Numbered from the stretch's first letter, positions 26,769 to 38,252 are shown. The stretch: DNA of 64,000 bases from Dethiobacter alkaliphilus (GCA_016841605.1 JAENYV010000014.1:29596-93595); one strand, 5' to 3'. A program made the numbers and translations. The notes: generated from the letters alone by a model not told the origin.

Positions 26769-29700
26769 CTAGGCCCGGCCGGCGGGCTTGCCATAGCCGC
26801 CTCCACCGGGGGTTTCAATAATAAGTATATCTCCGGGGTCGGCACTGAACATCGCGGCCCAGGGAAGTTCTTCTTTCCGGCTGCTGCCCCGGCGGCAAAG
26901 AATATTTTTCCCTTTTTTACCGGGCTCACCGCCCGCCAGGCCGTATGGAGCATACTTTCTCCTTCCCGTAAGCAGTGAAACCTGCAAAGGCTCCAGGAAT
27001 TCCATTTCCCTGATGATGCCGTCACCACCACGGTACCTGCCTTTCCCTCCGGACCCTTTCCTCACGGCAAAACGGTTTATCCGGACGGGGTAGCGCGCTT
27101 CCACCACTTCGGGGTCCGTAATACGGGTATTGGTCATATGCGTATGAACGGCAGATGCTCCGTGAAATCCTTCTCCCGCGCCGGCACCTCCGGCGATGGT
27201 CTCATAATAGGCTAGAACAGGCTCTCCGCCCTCACCCCTTCGCCCGAAGGATACATTATTCATGGTGCCCTGGCCGGCTGCCATTATCTTTAGGGCACCG
27301 AAGACAACATCCACTACCCTCTGGGAAGTTTCCACGTTGCCGCCGGCTACAGCCGCACATTTTTCCGCATCATCGCTGGCAGGAGGGTTGAGAAGGCAGT
27401 TTGCAGGGAGAATGATGGAGATGGGTTTTAAAACACCCGCGTTGAGGGGTATCTCTTTGTTGATAAGGCAGCGGAAACAGTAGAGAACAGCACTGGTAAC
27501 AATAGCTCTATTGGCGTTGAGGCTGCTTTCCACCACTTTTCCTGTCCCGTGAAAATCGACGACCGCCTCTCCCCCGTAATTGCCGTCTTTGTAAAGATGG
27601 CGGATAATAATCTTGACGGATAGAGGTGAACCATTGTCCAGATAGTCTTCGAAAAAATATTCTCCCGGAGAAATTTTCAACAAGGCCTGCCGCATCATCT
27701 TTTCCGCGGCATCCTGTATATGACCCATATAAGCCCGGACCACCTCCAGGCCGTAGCGTCCGACCAGTTCAAGAAGGCGGAAAGCACCGGTTTGATTGGC
27801 TGCCACCTGGGCATTAATATCCGCGAGATTATCCCTGAGGGCCCGCGTCGGATATTTCGACTCTTCAAGGAGACTGATCAGCCTTTCTTCACCGGCCCGG
27901 TCGTTACTGACGAAAGGGAATGCTTTGAGCAACACGCCTTCTTCCGCCAGATTCTTGGCAAAAGGAGGCATGGAACCCGGCGTAATACCTCCGATCTCCG
28001 CGTGATGAGCCCGGTTTGCTGTGAAAAAAAGCAATTCTTTTCCTTCTTCGTCAAAAACCGGGGTAACTACCGTCACATCGGGCAGGTGGCTTCCTCCATG
28101 GAAAGGATCGTTGGTAATATAAATCTCTCCGGGACGCATCTGCGGAAATGTCTCCCTGATAAACTTAACGGAGGCCGGCATAGCTCCCAGGTGCACCGGA
28201 ATATGCGGGGCATTGGCTACGAGTTCGCCCTCCGCGGTAAAGATGGCGCAGCTAAAATCGAGGCGTTCTTTCACATTGGTGGAAAGGGCTGTTTTTTGCA
28301 GGGTCGCGCCCATCTGCTCGGCAATCGAAGAAAAAGTATTGTTAAATAACTCCAGGGTAACCAGGTCCACTTCTTCACTCTTTTCGCGCGGCGCGAGTTT
28401 TTCATTCGGAAGATCTTTACATTCGCCGGCATTTTTACATTCACCCGCGATAGTGTCCTGCAGCAGTATGTTGTTCAATCCGGTAACTTGCGCCTCCCAC
28501 TGTGGTTCAACGACAATGGTGGTTCCCTCTTCAATTATTATCGCCGGCCCATCAATGACGTCTCCCGGGGAGAGGCTCTCTCTCTTGAAGGCTCCCGCTT
28601 CATACCAGCCGCCGGTAGCATACAGGCGGGTCTTCCCCCCGGGGGACGGCCTTCTCATGTGTATTTTAGCGGGAACAGGTTCGTTTTTTTCTGTTTCTCC
28701 GACCATTTCCACCCTGGCAACACAGATCTCAATTTCCCGACCGGGGCAAGTAAAACCGTAATAGAGCCGGTGTTGCTCCTCAAAGGCTTTTTGATAATCA
28801 CCATCCGGGGGCCGGGACACGGTAATTGTCGATTCCTGTCCCTGATAACGAAGATCCAGCATGCGGCGAGGGGGAAGAATTCGTTCTTTGTGAACTCCTT
28901 CATCCAGGATGTCCATGTGCAGTGACGTTTCCATACTCCTGAAAAGGCTCTCCAGTTCTTCCAGGGCCTCCGGACCGTAAAGACGACCGACGGCATGCTC
29001 GCCAAATTTTTCAACATCAGCCATACCGATACCATAGGCACTGAGCACACTTCCATAGGGGTGTATCAGGATCTTTTCAATACCCAGTTCCCGGGCAACA
29101 GAGCAGGCATGCTGCGGACCCGCACCGCCAAATGCTGCTAGAATATAGTCGCGCACATCATAGCCCCTTGCAACGGAAATTTTTTTTATAGCTGCCGCGA
29201 TGGCGCTGTCGGCAATGCGGGAAAAACCCTCCGCCAGTTCTTCACGGGTATAATGCTGTCCCTTTTGCGCCATTGCGGATCTTATTTCATCCAGATGCCG
29301 AATTACTGCCTTCAAATTCAGGGGGAAAGCAAAAAAATTGGGAAGAAGTCTGCCCAAATAAAGATTAATATCTGTTATTGTTAAGGGGCCGCCTCTCCCG
29401 TAGCAGGCAGGGCCGGGATCGGCCCCGGCGCTAAGGGGTCCTACCCGGGGAAACTGGCCGTCAAACCAGCAGACGGAGCCTCCCCCGGCAGCCACTGTTT
29501 CGATCCGGAGCATGGGAGAGATAAGGTGCACTCCACCGTGGGACTCAGGGTCATTGATCTCCATCTCGAAACGAAACTCGAAGTCCCCATGGAAGCGGCT
29601 TATGTCGGTGCTTGTCCCTCCCATGTCAAAACCGATGGCCAGGGGAAAACCTGCCTGGCGGGCAACCTTGGCGTACCCGACCACCCCTCCGGCCGGTCCG

Positions 29701-30767
29701 GAAAGGATACTGTCCTTACCGGCATATACTTTGGCATCGACCAGGCCTCCGGTATTGGTCATGAGCTTTAAAGGAGACCCGGGAAGGCCGGTTCTGATCT
29801 CTTGAAGATAACCCTTTATTACAGGGGTGAGATAGGCATCAATCACTGTCGTCTCCCCGCGGGCTACTATTTTCTGCAGGGGAACCAGGTCTGAGGAGCA
29901 AGATATGTGGCTAAAACCCAACCTTTGTGCTATATGGGCCACCATACGTTCATGACGATTATTACGGTAGGAATTCATCAGGCAGACGGCCAGAGAGTCA
30001 ATACCTTTCTCCAGTAATGGTGCCAATTTTTTCGCGGCCTCTTTTTCCTGCAGCGGAGTTATTATCACACCTTCGTTATCAATACGTTCATCCAGTTCCA
30101 CCACATCCTGGTACAGCTCGAGCGGTTTTTCTACTTTCAAGGCAAACAAACGGGGACGGTTTTGGTAGCCGATTCGCAGAATATCTCCAAAACCCCGGGT
30201 GGTAACAAAAGCAACATTCGCCCCCTGTTTTTCCAGGAGGGCGTTGGTCCCGCGGGTTGTGCCCAGCCGGACGGAAACGCTGCCCACCTTTTCATCCAGG
30301 CGCAGCCCTTTCAGCCACCTGATACCTGTCAGGGGGGCTTCCTCACCGGAGAAGAGCTCATAAAGCATTCCTTTTTCCGGCACGGCTGAGAGCTGCTTCG
30401 CCAGTGTCAAGCTGCCTGTATCCCTATCAAAAGCCGATACTTTTACGCTCTCCAGCATCTCTACCGGCGAGTGACAGGAACCCTCACCTTCCTCGCTGCT
30501 TTTCTCCCTGTAAAGGACAAGAGTATAGCCTTCAAAAAAACGGGGGGGATCTTTTTTCCTTTCGGAGTCACGGATACATATTCCGGAGGAACCTTCTCCT
30601 ACCCGTCCCTTAATAATTCCCGAACTCAGGAGCTTATAAGAAAGAACCGAGCCGTCCGGACATTTTGCCAGACAGTCGGTAAAAGTGCCGCCCACATCTA
30701 TCCAAAACTCCCATGGCCTGCAATAATCCTCCCCTTGTATAAATGCTTTGCTTCTCGGCTTTAACAT
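26769..30767 (-). CDS. Fused HyuA-HyuB hydantoinase / 5-oxoprolinase
   Basis: This 1332-residue protein joins both halves of an ATP-dependent hydantoinase/5-oxoprolinase. The HyuA half (about 20-740) begins with [15 protein letters not shown] (the ASKHA phosphate loop) and contains [22 protein letters not shown] and [12 protein letters not shown]. The HyuB half (about 790-1320) begins [18 protein letters not shown] and ends with GGGGYG. Such enzymes open 5-oxoproline, hydantoins or related rings using ATP. Bacterial versions are usually two genes; one-piece versions resemble eukaryotic OPLAH. The linker has a small repeat (AGECK twice, 28420-28460), perhaps a trace of the joining. The ATG has GAGGTAG upstream. 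It follows the sensor kinase gene by 55 bases on the same strand. The exact substrate is not decidable. Confidence 0.92.
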   Translation of the reverse strand: MLKPRSKAFIQGEDYCRPWEFWIDVGGTFTDCLAKCPDGSVLSYKLLSSGIIKGRVGEGSSGICIRDSERKKDPPRFFEGYTLVLYREKSSEEGEGSCHSPVEMLESVKVSAFDRDTGSLTLAKQLSAVPEKGMLYELFSGEEAPLTGIRWLKGLRLDEKVGSVSVRLGTTRGTNALLEKQGANVAFVTTRGFGDILRIGYQNRPRLFALKVEKPLELYQDVVELDERIDNEGVIITPLQEKEAAKKLAPLLEKGIDSLAVCLMNSYRNNRHERMVAHIAQRLGFSHISCSSDLVPLQKIVARGETTVIDAYLTPVIKGYLQEIRTGLPGSPLKLMTNTGGLVDAKVYAGKDSILSGPAGGVVGYAKVARQAGFPLAIGFDMGGTSTDISRFHGDFEFRFEMEINDPESHGGVHLISPMLRIETVAAGGGSVCWFDGQFPRVGPLSAGADPGPACYGRGGPLTITDINLYLGRLLPNFFAFPLNLKAVIRHLDEIRSAMAQKGQHYTREELAEGFSRIADSAIAAAIKKISVARGYDVRDYILAAFGGAGPQHACSVARELGIEKILIHPYGSVLSAYGIGMADVEKFGEHAVGRLYGPEALEELESLFRSMETSLHMDILDEGVHKERILPPRRMLDLRYQGQESTITVSRPPDGDYQKAFEEQHRLYYGFTCPGREIEICVARVEMVGETEKNEPVPAKIHMRRPSPGGKTRLYATGGWYEAGAFKRESLSPGDVIDGPAIIIEEGTTIVVEPQWEAQVTGLNNILLQDTIAGECKNAGECKDLPNEKLAPREKSEEVDLVTLELFNNTFSSIAEQMGATLQKTALSTNVKERLDFSCAIFTAEGELVANAPHIPVHLGAMPASVKFIRETFPQMRPGEIYITNDPFHGGSHLPDVTVVTPVFDEEGKELLFFTANRAHHAEIGGITPGSMPPFAKNLAEEGVLLKAFPFVSNDRAGEERLISLLEESKYPTRALRDNLADINAQVAANQTGAFRLLELVGRYGLEVVRAYMGHIQDAAEKMMRQALLKISPGEYFFEDYLDNGSPLSVKIIIRHLYKDGNYGGEAVVDFHGTGKVVESSLNANRAIVTSAVLYCFRCLINKEIPLNAGVLKPISIILPANCLLNPPASDDAEKCAAVAGGNVETSQRVVDVVFGALKIMAAGQGTMNNVSFGRRGEGGEPVLAYYETIAGGAGAGEGFHGASAVHTHMTNTRITDPEVVEARYPVRINRFAVRKGSGGKGRYRGGDGIIREMEFLEPLQVSLLTGRRKYAPYGLAGGEPGKKGKNILCRRGSSRKEELPWAAMFSADPGDILIIETPGGGGYGKPAGRA

Positions 30768-30822
30768 CTATTTGCTACCTCTTAAAAATTTATCTTAAAT
30801 TATATAAACTTTCCATAAAAAA

Positions 30823-33027
30823 CTACAGGCTGTTTATGGCTTTATAGATTACTCTGGAAAAATTATTAATTGTATAAGGTTTTCTTATTACTCCTTTAAA
30901 ACCGTATTCCTCATAATCGGCCATTACCGGATCGTTGGAATAACCGCTAGATACAATAGCTCTCAATTCAGGATCTTCCTGCAGCATTCTTTTTATGGTT
31001 TCCTTGCCTCCCATACCCCCGGGAATGGTCAAGTCCATGACGACGAGATCAAAGGGTGGGCCCTCTTTTTTTGCTTCCCGAAATATTTGAAGCGCTTCTT
31101 CACCACTTTTCGCAAAATGCGTTTCATACCCAAGGAACGAAAGCATCTCGCCCATAACTTCTCGGATTTCTTCTTCATCATCCATAACGAGTATTCTGCC
31201 TGTACCAGGGATAATTTCGTCCTTTTCCGTGTCAAGTTGTACTGTTTGAAGGGAAGCGGGTAAATAAAAAGTAAAAACAGCACCTTTTCCTCTTTCAGAC
31301 TCCGCCTGTATATACCCGTCATGTTTTTTGATTATAGAATACGCACTAGCCAGGCCGAGGCCGCTTCCTTCCGGTTTCGTGGAAAAAAAGGGGTCAAATA
31401 TCTTTAATAGATTTTTTTCCGGAATACCTGGTCCCTCATCTGCTATGGATATTTTAACATATTCCCCTTCCGGCAGAGGAATATGGTGTCCATTTCTTTC
31501 TGTTTTTATGGTAACATTTTCCGCTTTTACTCCTATACTTCCGCCTTCCGGCATAGCCTGGACAGCGTTAATAATAATATTGTATAAAACCTGGCTGATT
31601 TGCCCTTCGTCAATCTCTGCGGGATGAAGTTCTTCGGGCAAAAAAAGCCGGCAGTCGACATTGGAACCGCTTAACGCAAACTTTGTGCTCTCGGAGATTA
31701 ACTTACCGATGGAGGCGATTTTTTTAACCGGAGCCCCCCCTTTGGCAAATGTAAATAATTGCGAGGTTAATTCTTTGACGCGAAGGGTAGCTATTTCCAT
31801 ATTTTCCAAGTAATTATAAAGTTTATCTTGTTTATCCGTATATGACCTCGCCAGGGAGATATTGCCCAGCATAGTAGCCAGGTAGTTATTAAAATCATGG
31901 GCAATCCCACCGGCAAGTATACTGATCGATTCAAGCTTTGCGGCTTTAATTGCTTTGTCTTCGCCTTTTTTGCGCTCAGTAATATTATAGGCGGTAATAT
32001 GTACACCCGATTTTTCCTGATAAGTAAAAGGGGTCAATAACAGTTCCACATCAACTAATGTACCTGCTGTTGAGACAAGCATTGTAGTCAACAATTTTTG
32101 TTGGGCCCTTCCAGCCAGAATTTCCCTGAAATGTCGGGTAAAAATCTCCTGGTCATCTGCAGGTAAAAACTCTCTCATGGTTTTTCCGAAAAGAGCCCGG
32201 GGAGTTGTTACCTCCATAAGTTTGGCCGCGGCAGTATTGGCAAAAACAATACCTTCTTCCATTTGGCCGCAGATAGCAATCGGCATTATTTCGACAATCT
32301 TGCGAAAATATTTTTCGCTTTTTCGCCGGGCAAGTGCTGCCTTGTTACGCTCCGCGACCTGGATCTGTAACTGTTCATTGGCTTTTTCCAGTTCCAGGGT
32401 TCGCTCTTTGACTTTTTGTTCCAGGGCGAGATGGGCGTTTTTCAGCATCTCCTCCGCCTGTTTGCGGTCTGTTATATCCATGATCACAGCCCGGCACACC
32501 GGCACCTTTTTTTCACCCTCACTTAAAACCGTCATTTCCAGCAAAGCCCAGAAACGGAAGCCGTTTTTCTTAATCATCCTCATCTCGCAAGCCTTTTGCC
32601 CGGGCTTTTCCAAAAGCTCTTTGCGAAAAAAATAGTAGGATTCCTGGTCTTCCCTGACAATGAAGCGGGTGAGCGGCTCCCTGAGCAATTCACTCTTTTC
32701 CATGTCCAGGAGCCGGGCGGCAGTAAGGTTGGCTTTCCGGATCAGTCCCCATTCATCAAGGGTTATATACCCCACGGGAGCCATTTCATACAGATCAAAA
32801 TATTGGGCACGGGAGCTTTCCAGCTCCAACTGTGCCCGGCGCAGTTCTTCATTTTGCATTTCCAGCTCGATTTGATGAACTTTCAGTTCATGAAGCAGCT
32901 GCTGTTCTTCACCGGGAAGTTGACCGCCCCGGTTCCCGGGAAGAGGCAAAGCCTTTTCACGTAATGCATCCTCAGCCAGCTTGCGCAGATTCTTGATCTT
33001 ACCGGAGCCGGATTCTTTTTCTTCCAT
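30823..33027 (-). CDS. PAS-PAS histidine kinase with C-terminal receiver domain
   Basis: This 734-residue soluble hybrid kinase has no membrane helices. In order: a helical lead with a short coiled coil (about 40-75), PAS 1 (about 75-190), a coiled coil, PAS 2 (about 240-350), a HisKA box (AGGIAHDFNN near 374), HATPase (DEGPGIPEKN and GSGLGLASAYSI), and a receiver domain (about 612-730) with MDDEEE and phospho-acceptor Asp in LVVMDLTIPGG. GGAGG directly precedes the ATG. The gene lies 34 bases after the CheB-CheR fusion on the same strand, so the two are probably one sensory unit. Confidence 0.94.
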   Translation of the reverse strand: MEEKESGSGKIKNLRKLAEDALREKALPLPGNRGGQLPGEEQQLLHELKVHQIELEMQNEELRRAQLELESSRAQYFDLYEMAPVGYITLDEWGLIRKANLTAARLLDMEKSELLREPLTRFIVREDQESYYFFRKELLEKPGQKACEMRMIKKNGFRFWALLEMTVLSEGEKKVPVCRAVIMDITDRKQAEEMLKNAHLALEQKVKERTLELEKANEQLQIQVAERNKAALARRKSEKYFRKIVEIMPIAICGQMEEGIVFANTAAAKLMEVTTPRALFGKTMREFLPADDQEIFTRHFREILAGRAQQKLLTTMLVSTAGTLVDVELLLTPFTYQEKSGVHITAYNITERKKGEDKAIKAAKLESISILAGGIAHDFNNYLATMLGNISLARSYTDKQDKLYNYLENMEIATLRVKELTSQLFTFAKGGAPVKKIASIGKLISESTKFALSGSNVDCRLFLPEELHPAEIDEGQISQVLYNIIINAVQAMPEGGSIGVKAENVTIKTERNGHHIPLPEGEYVKISIADEGPGIPEKNLLKIFDPFFSTKPEGSGLGLASAYSIIKKHDGYIQAESERGKGAVFTFYLPASLQTVQLDTEKDEIIPGTGRILVMDDEEEIREVMGEMLSFLGYETHFAKSGEEALQIFREAKKEGPPFDLVVMDLTIPGGMGGKETIKRMLQEDPELRAIVSSGYSNDPVMADYEEYGFKGVIRKPYTINNFSRVIYKAINSL

Positions 33028-33061
33028 TTTCTCCTCCTTATTCTTGAAGAAACTGCGATCT

Positions 33062-36028
33062 TCAGCATATTAGCCGCTCGGTGGTGGCAACAGCATACTG
33101 TTTTCCTTCCTTATCAACCAACATTGTGGCTGTTATCCACACTTCGACCTTCTCTCCGTTTTTAGTAAGGCGTTGCGTTTGAAACGGCTCCAGCTTCTTA
33201 CTTTGGGCCAGCCTTTTCACCATTTCCAAAGCTTCCCCGCTCCTCTCTTCCGGAACGATCTCGCTTATATTCATTCCTAACGCCTCACTCTCTCTCCAAC
33301 CATACAGTTTTTCCGCTCCAGGATTCCAGGCTAAAATTTTTCCTTCAAGGTCCTGCATGGTTACCGCATCGTTGGAGTCACGGACCACAACAGCCAAGTG
33401 GCTCATTTCCTGCATGTGTTTTAGCTCGGTGATATCGATAAAGTTGATTACTGCTCCTTCAATGACGTTATCTATTGTGCGGTAAGGCAGGATACGCACC
33501 AGGTACCAACCATCATTCTTTGTTCTGACTTCGACCTCTTTCGGCATAAGAGTATTCAGGACAGTCTGCACATCCTGCTCCAAAAGGTCATAGTTCAACA
33601 GATTGGAGACAATGTGGTTGACAGGACGGCCTAAATCGCTTTGAATCAGGTTGATTGCCCGGGTAGCCGGGGGAGTAAAGCGTTGAATAAGCAGCTGGTG
33701 ATCCACAAAGATCGTGCCCATGCCTGTCCCGAGCAACATGTTATTAATATCGTTATTGATTCTGTACAACTCTTCGATCTTTTTTTGCAGCTCCGTATTC
33801 ACCGTTATCAGTTCCTCATTGAGCGATTGCAGTTCCTCCTTGGATGTCTCCAGTTCTTCATTGGCGGATTGAAATTCCTCATTGGTGGACTGCAGTTCTT
33901 CGTTGGAAGTTTCCAGCTCCTCAATGACGGTTTGCAGGTATTCTTCTTTATGCCGCAGTTCCCGTTCAAGATCAATAATACGTTCGTCTCTAGCAGAAGT
34001 TTCATCCGCGTCTGCTGCTTCTGCAACGGAAGCCGCAACTTCTTTTCTTTGATCATTCTCTTCCGGAAAGATGACTTCTTCAAATATTACCATAAACAGA
34101 TCCGAAAAAGGGGATGATTCTGCCGGAAACGGGCTGACCGTCAAATTTACAGTGGTAATTGCGCCGTTTCCCTTGACCCTCAGTCCCCGGAAAGTTACCG
34201 CTTTTTTTTCGGCTACTGCTTTGCGGATAGCAGTGGTTAGCTCCAACTTTAACCCCTCCCGCGCCATGTGAGTGATATTCAGACTAATTTCCCCGGGCGC
34301 GGGTTCCAGGTATTTACCGGTGCGTCTGTGAATGTAAAGGATTTCTCCTCGTTTGTTGATAGCTGCGCAGGCCGGAGTATAATGTTGTAAAAGCATTTTT
34401 TCCACAACTTCACGCATACTGTTGGCTTTACTTTTTCCCGTAACTATGTTCTGTGGAACTGTTTTAAAAAGCGGATAAAACTTTTGGGCAGGATGAAACG
34501 TTACTGTTTCCTTGTTCGTATAAAGCTTCCATTTCCGGTCTACAGAGGCATAAAAATCCGCCAATTCACCGATGGTTTCCGATGTGCCCAAAAAAAGGAA
34601 GCTCTGGGGATTTAAAGCATAGTGAAACAGATACAAGATTTTCTTCTGCTGATCCCCGTCCAGAAAGATTAAAAGATTGCGACAACTGATCAGGTCCAAC
34701 CTGGAAAAGGGAGGGTCGCTGGTTACATTATGCTCGGAAAAAACAAGCATGTCACGGATGTTCTGCTTTATTTTGTAACTATGACCATCCGTCTCCCGGG
34801 TAAAAAAGTGTTTCAAGCGTTCCGGAGTAACGTCTGAGGCAATGCCGGCGGGATATACGCCCTGGCGGGAGCGATCGATGGCGCGGCTGTCAATGTCGGT
34901 GGCAAAGATTTGAACTTTGTACGGTTGTTTCAACTCTTCCAGATATTCTTTAAACATGATGGCCAGGGAATAGGCCTCCTCGCCGGTAGAACAACCGGGT
35001 ATCCAGATCCGAACGGGATCGCCCGGATTTTTATCTTTAAAAATGCGTGGGATAACCTTTTTGCGTAAGGCGTCGAAGGCTTCCGGGTCACGAAAAAAAC
35101 CGGTCACTCCCACTAAAAGTTCTCGAAAGAGGGCTTCTATCTCATGGATATTCTGATGCAGGTAACGCAGGTAATCACCCGGGTGCTCTATCTGGTTGAC
35201 AGCCAGGCGGCGTTCAATGCGACGGGATATGGTGCTCTTTTTGTAACCGGAAAAGTCGTGCCCGGTCTGAGCATGCAGGAGGGATAATATCTCCTGCAGC
35301 AATTTATCGTTTTGCGGTGCAGATGCTTGAGGCGGCCTGGGGCCCTTTTTTTGAGTATACCGGATATAAGCGATTAACTGTTCCGGCATCTCCTTCGGAA
35401 AGAGCACATAATCCACCATGTCGGTGGCAATGGCAGTAAAGGGCATATTCTTATACTGGGCAGAATCAGGATCCTGCACCATGACCATTCCGCCCTCGTC
35501 CTTAATCGCTTTCAACCCCAGCGTTCCGTCGGTACCGCTACCGGAGAGGATAATGCAGACGGAGCGCTCCTTTTGATCCCGGGCAAGGGAACGAAAAAAA
35601 ATATCAATCGGCAAACGCAAAACCCGGGGCTGATCAGGTTCTTTCAGGTACAGCCGGCCTTGCCGTATGGTTACTTCCCTGTTGGGAGGAGCAACGTGGA
35701 TACAGTATGGCTCCATCGTCATCCCATCCCGGATCTCGCAGACCGGCAACTTAGTATATTGCTTCAGCAGGTCGCTCAAAATGCTCTTATAGTCGGGGGA
35801 AAGATGCTGCACCAGGACAAAAGAGATATTTATCCCTGGTTCGTAATCGGGCATACGGCTAAAAAACAATTCAAGCGCGGCCAAGCCTCCGGCCGAGGCA
35901 CCGATACCGACAATCGTAAAGGGCTCGTCCAATAAATTGGAAGCATCATACTTCCCGTGAAGCGAATTATTTTCTTTTTTTGCATCATCAGGCTTATTTT
36001 GATCCAATTTCGTTACTCCATTCAGCAT
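33062..36028 (-). CDS. CheB-CheR-PAS fusion protein
   Basis: This 988-residue fusion has a CheB methylesterase domain (about 36-220) with Ser45 (GIGASAGG), His75 (VQHLSPD) and Asp167 (SGSGTDGT). A CheR N-terminal helical domain follows (about 235-290), then a CheR methyltransferase (about 300-480, with PGCSTGEEAYSLA binding SAM and RNLLIFLD). A PAS-like region, a long coiled coil of near-identical ETSNEELQS-type heptads (about 690-760), and two further PAS domains complete it. No receiver is fused to CheB. Such fusions occur away from classical chemotaxis genes and probably feed non-chemotactic signalling; no methyl-accepting protein gene is nearby. The ATG start has no strong ribosome site, so the exact start is uncertain. 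Confidence 0.93.
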   Translation of the reverse strand: MLNGVTKLDQNKPDDAKKENNSLHGKYDASNLLDEPFTIVGIGASAGGLAALELFFSRMPDYEPGINISFVLVQHLSPDYKSILSDLLKQYTKLPVCEIRDGMTMEPYCIHVAPPNREVTIRQGRLYLKEPDQPRVLRLPIDIFFRSLARDQKERSVCIILSGSGTDGTLGLKAIKDEGGMVMVQDPDSAQYKNMPFTAIATDMVDYVLFPKEMPEQLIAYIRYTQKKGPRPPQASAPQNDKLLQEILSLLHAQTGHDFSGYKKSTISRRIERRLAVNQIEHPGDYLRYLHQNIHEIEALFRELLVGVTGFFRDPEAFDALRKKVIPRIFKDKNPGDPVRIWIPGCSTGEEAYSLAIMFKEYLEELKQPYKVQIFATDIDSRAIDRSRQGVYPAGIASDVTPERLKHFFTRETDGHSYKIKQNIRDMLVFSEHNVTSDPPFSRLDLISCRNLLIFLDGDQQKKILYLFHYALNPQSFLFLGTSETIGELADFYASVDRKWKLYTNKETVTFHPAQKFYPLFKTVPQNIVTGKSKANSMREVVEKMLLQHYTPACAAINKRGEILYIHRRTGKYLEPAPGEISLNITHMAREGLKLELTTAIRKAVAEKKAVTFRGLRVKGNGAITTVNLTVSPFPAESSPFSDLFMVIFEEVIFPEENDQRKEVAASVAEAADADETSARDERIIDLERELRHKEEYLQTVIEELETSNEELQSTNEEFQSANEELETSKEELQSLNEELITVNTELQKKIEELYRINNDINNMLLGTGMGTIFVDHQLLIQRFTPPATRAINLIQSDLGRPVNHIVSNLLNYDLLEQDVQTVLNTLMPKEVEVRTKNDGWYLVRILPYRTIDNVIEGAVINFIDITELKHMQEMSHLAVVVRDSNDAVTMQDLEGKILAWNPGAEKLYGWRESEALGMNISEIVPEERSGEALEMVKRLAQSKKLEPFQTQRLTKNGEKVEVWITATMLVDKEGKQYAVATTERLIC

Positions 36029-36441
36029 TAGCCCGGCTGATATTCCTAAAGAAACTGCTTCTTTAGTCCCGGGCTCGTTCTTAAGTTGCTATCTATTTTC
36101 TTTTTTTTATCTACCCATCTACCCAAAAATTTTTTATTAAATTTGTACTTTCGATACTTTTCCATTATTACCTCTAACCAAAATGTGGTTTCCGGCACTT
36201 TTTTTAAAAGTCCCATATGAAAATTAGTTTTTTGCAGTTAATTGAAAAAATAATAGAGTTAATGAAGAAAAACGGAAAGCTTTTTTTAACGATGGCTAAA
36301 TGGAAAATTGCGTCCAATACTGCGGGATGTCATATTCCATAAACTGTTAGCAATAAAACTCGGCCGCATCCCGTCCGATCTGTGTAAGGTCGGTGCTGCC
36401 TGAAAAAAAAATCATATTTCCTGCATTTATCTCCTTTGCAT
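36029..36441. other. Gap without a gene
   Basis: The 413 bases between the CheB-CheR gene and the M56 peptidase gene are AT-rich with homopolymer A and T runs. They probably hold the promoter of the chemosensory operon and the 3' end of the BlaR-like transcript. I see no gene or clear hairpin. Confidence 0.4.
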
Positions 36442-37887
36442 TTACAGGAGTGTGCAGGTAAATACCTCAAGGGTTCCGGCAATGGCAGCCAACTGTGCAT
36501 CGAATTCCTCGGCAGCTTCGTCCGGATATGTGCGCCAAATAAAATAATATACATTTTTTTGACCGGCTATCAATTTTACGCTGACAGTCTCACCAAGCAT
36601 GTCACTATGACCTATCAGTAAATCTTCTCCGTACTGCTCAAAATGGGAAGAGGAGTGGTCATGGAAAATCTGGGCGCGAGCGTCCTCCAGAGAGGTCATA
36701 GTCTTACCGAGCACCTGAATATGAACTCTTTCGTTGGCATCTGCTCTCCAAGTGTCATCTTCACTGAACTTTGTCCACCCCTCGTCAGGAATGTAGATCG
36801 AATATCCCTGCCCGATGTACAGCGTGGCAGGAACCTTTTCCGTCTCTCCCTCCACCATCATGGCGATGGTGCTATGCTCGTCGCGGCCCAGCTCAGCGGC
36901 GGTGAGCGGTTGAGTTTGTTCTTCCGCTTTCGGATTCATCATCAGCGCGACACAGAAAACAATAACAGCGATAACCGCCACAAGGACAGCCCAAAACGCG
37001 GGTTTCTTATATTTCAGCACATTCTTTATCCGGCTTTTTGTGTCACCCTCGCCAAAGGTAAGGGGTGCACCCGAAAGAATTTTTCTGCCTGCGGCAAGGC
37101 TTAGAAGCGAAGCGGAATATTCCGTGCGGATACTGCCTCCTATTTTTGCCACCACTGCCTCGTCGCAGGACATTTCCATATCCTTTACGCAAAACACAAA
37201 GGCGGCCCACACAAGTGGATTGAACCAATGAACAGACAGCGCCAGAAACGCGATGAGCTTCACGATATGGTCAAACCGTCGGATATGCGTCTGTTCATGC
37301 AGGATGATATAGCCCTGTTCCTGCGCCGAGAGCGTGGACGGCAGATAAATTTTTGGGCGTATTACACCGATTACAAAGGGCGTGGTAATGTGATCGGCAA
37401 GATAGATGTTCTCCCGTAGCCTAACCGCGCCAATAAGTCTTCGATGCAACAACAGTAAGGATACCACACTGTAAATCAGCATCGCCGCGATACCACCAAG
37501 CCACAGCAGCGTTGCAATTGCCATGGGCGCTTCCAGCGGGTCGGCAACTTTCTGCTCCGCGTCCAGCGGCAATGTATCGTTGATGAATTCGCTAACTCCC
37601 GGAAGCGGCAAATCCACTTGCGGTCTTGCCATATGAATTATATCAGTGGGGATATAGATTATGCTGCAATTTGTTACGGTTGAAGCATGAAAGGCACCTA
37701 AAAGCGAAAAATCTGAGGAAAACGATACAGGGCAGAGAAGCCGGAACAATACGACCACCCATAGCGTATAGGAAAATATCTTCGGAGCTTTTTTAAGCGG
37801 CAGACGGGCAAACAACACAACGACGATAACAATACCTGCGGTAAGGCTCATATTTAGTATTGCGGGTAGCAGTGTATAGCACCACAT
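36442..37887 (-). CDS. BlaR1/MecR1-like M56 membrane metalloprotease, non-penicillin sensor
   Basis: This 481-residue protein has three or four N-terminal membrane helices and the M56 zinc motif in LHEQTHIRRFDH (near 200), followed by a further helix near 305-325. The C-terminal 150 residues are extracytoplasmic. In BlaR1 this part is a penicillin-binding sensor with SxxK; here there is no such motif, and the length is too small. Instead it looks like a small beta-rich domain with VPATLYIGQGYSIYIP. By analogy, signal binding would activate the protease to cleave the adjacent BlaI-type repressor. It starts six bases after the repressor stop. The signal is unlikely to be a beta-lactam. Confidence 0.88.
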   Translation of the reverse strand: MWCYTLLPAILNMSLTAGIVIVVVLFARLPLKKAPKIFSYTLWVVVLFRLLCPVSFSSDFSLLGAFHASTVTNCSIIYIPTDIIHMARPQVDLPLPGVSEFINDTLPLDAEQKVADPLEAPMAIATLLWLGGIAAMLIYSVVSLLLLHRRLIGAVRLRENIYLADHITTPFVIGVIRPKIYLPSTLSAQEQGYIILHEQTHIRRFDHIVKLIAFLALSVHWFNPLVWAAFVFCVKDMEMSCDEAVVAKIGGSIRTEYSASLLSLAAGRKILSGAPLTFGEGDTKSRIKNVLKYKKPAFWAVLVAVIAVIVFCVALMMNPKAEEQTQPLTAAELGRDEHSTIAMMVEGETEKVPATLYIGQGYSIYIPDEGWTKFSEDDTWRADANERVHIQVLGKTMTSLEDARAQIFHDHSSSHFEQYGEDLLIGHSDMLGETVSVKLIAGQKNVYYFIWRTYPDEAAEEFDAQLAAIAGTLEVFTCTLL

Positions 37888-37892
37888 CAGCC

Positions 37893-38252
37893 TTAACCCC
37901 TATACCCATCGATGAGCTTCTGCAGCTCGTCAATTTCCTTTTTAGACAGCTTTCTTCGCAGGGTAAACGCCGCCAGGAATTGTGGGAGCGACCCGTCGAA
38001 GGTTTCTTCTACAAACTTTTCGCTTTGCAGGGCGTTGAACTCCTCCTTGCTCAAAAGAGAAAAAACGATACCGTTCTTATTCTGAAAAATGCCTCGTTCA
38101 CACAATCGCCGCAGCATAGTGTAGGTAGTCGATTTTTTCCAGCTCAGCTCTATTTCACAGAGCTTCACCAACTCGCCCGATGTAATGGGCTCATTGTTCC
38201 ACATAATCTCTGCAAACTTTGTTTCCATAGCGCCAAGTCTATATTCGACCAT
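37893..38252 (-). CDS. BlaI/MecI/CopY-family repressor
   Basis: I start at the ATG at 38252 because GGAGG lies about nine bases upstream; earlier in-frame ATGs overlap or precede that site. The 119-residue product has the winged helix typical of BlaI (LGAMETKFAEIMWNNEPITS... then KKSTTYTMLRRLCERG) and a C-terminal dimerisation helix. It should bind the promoter described just upstream and be removed by cleavage by the downstream M56 protease. Confidence 0.93.
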   Translation of the reverse strand: MVEYRLGAMETKFAEIMWNNEPITSGELVKLCEIELSWKKSTTYTMLRRLCERGIFQNKNGIVFSLLSKEEFNALQSEKFVEETFDGSLPQFLAAFTLRRKLSKKEIDELQKLIDGYRG

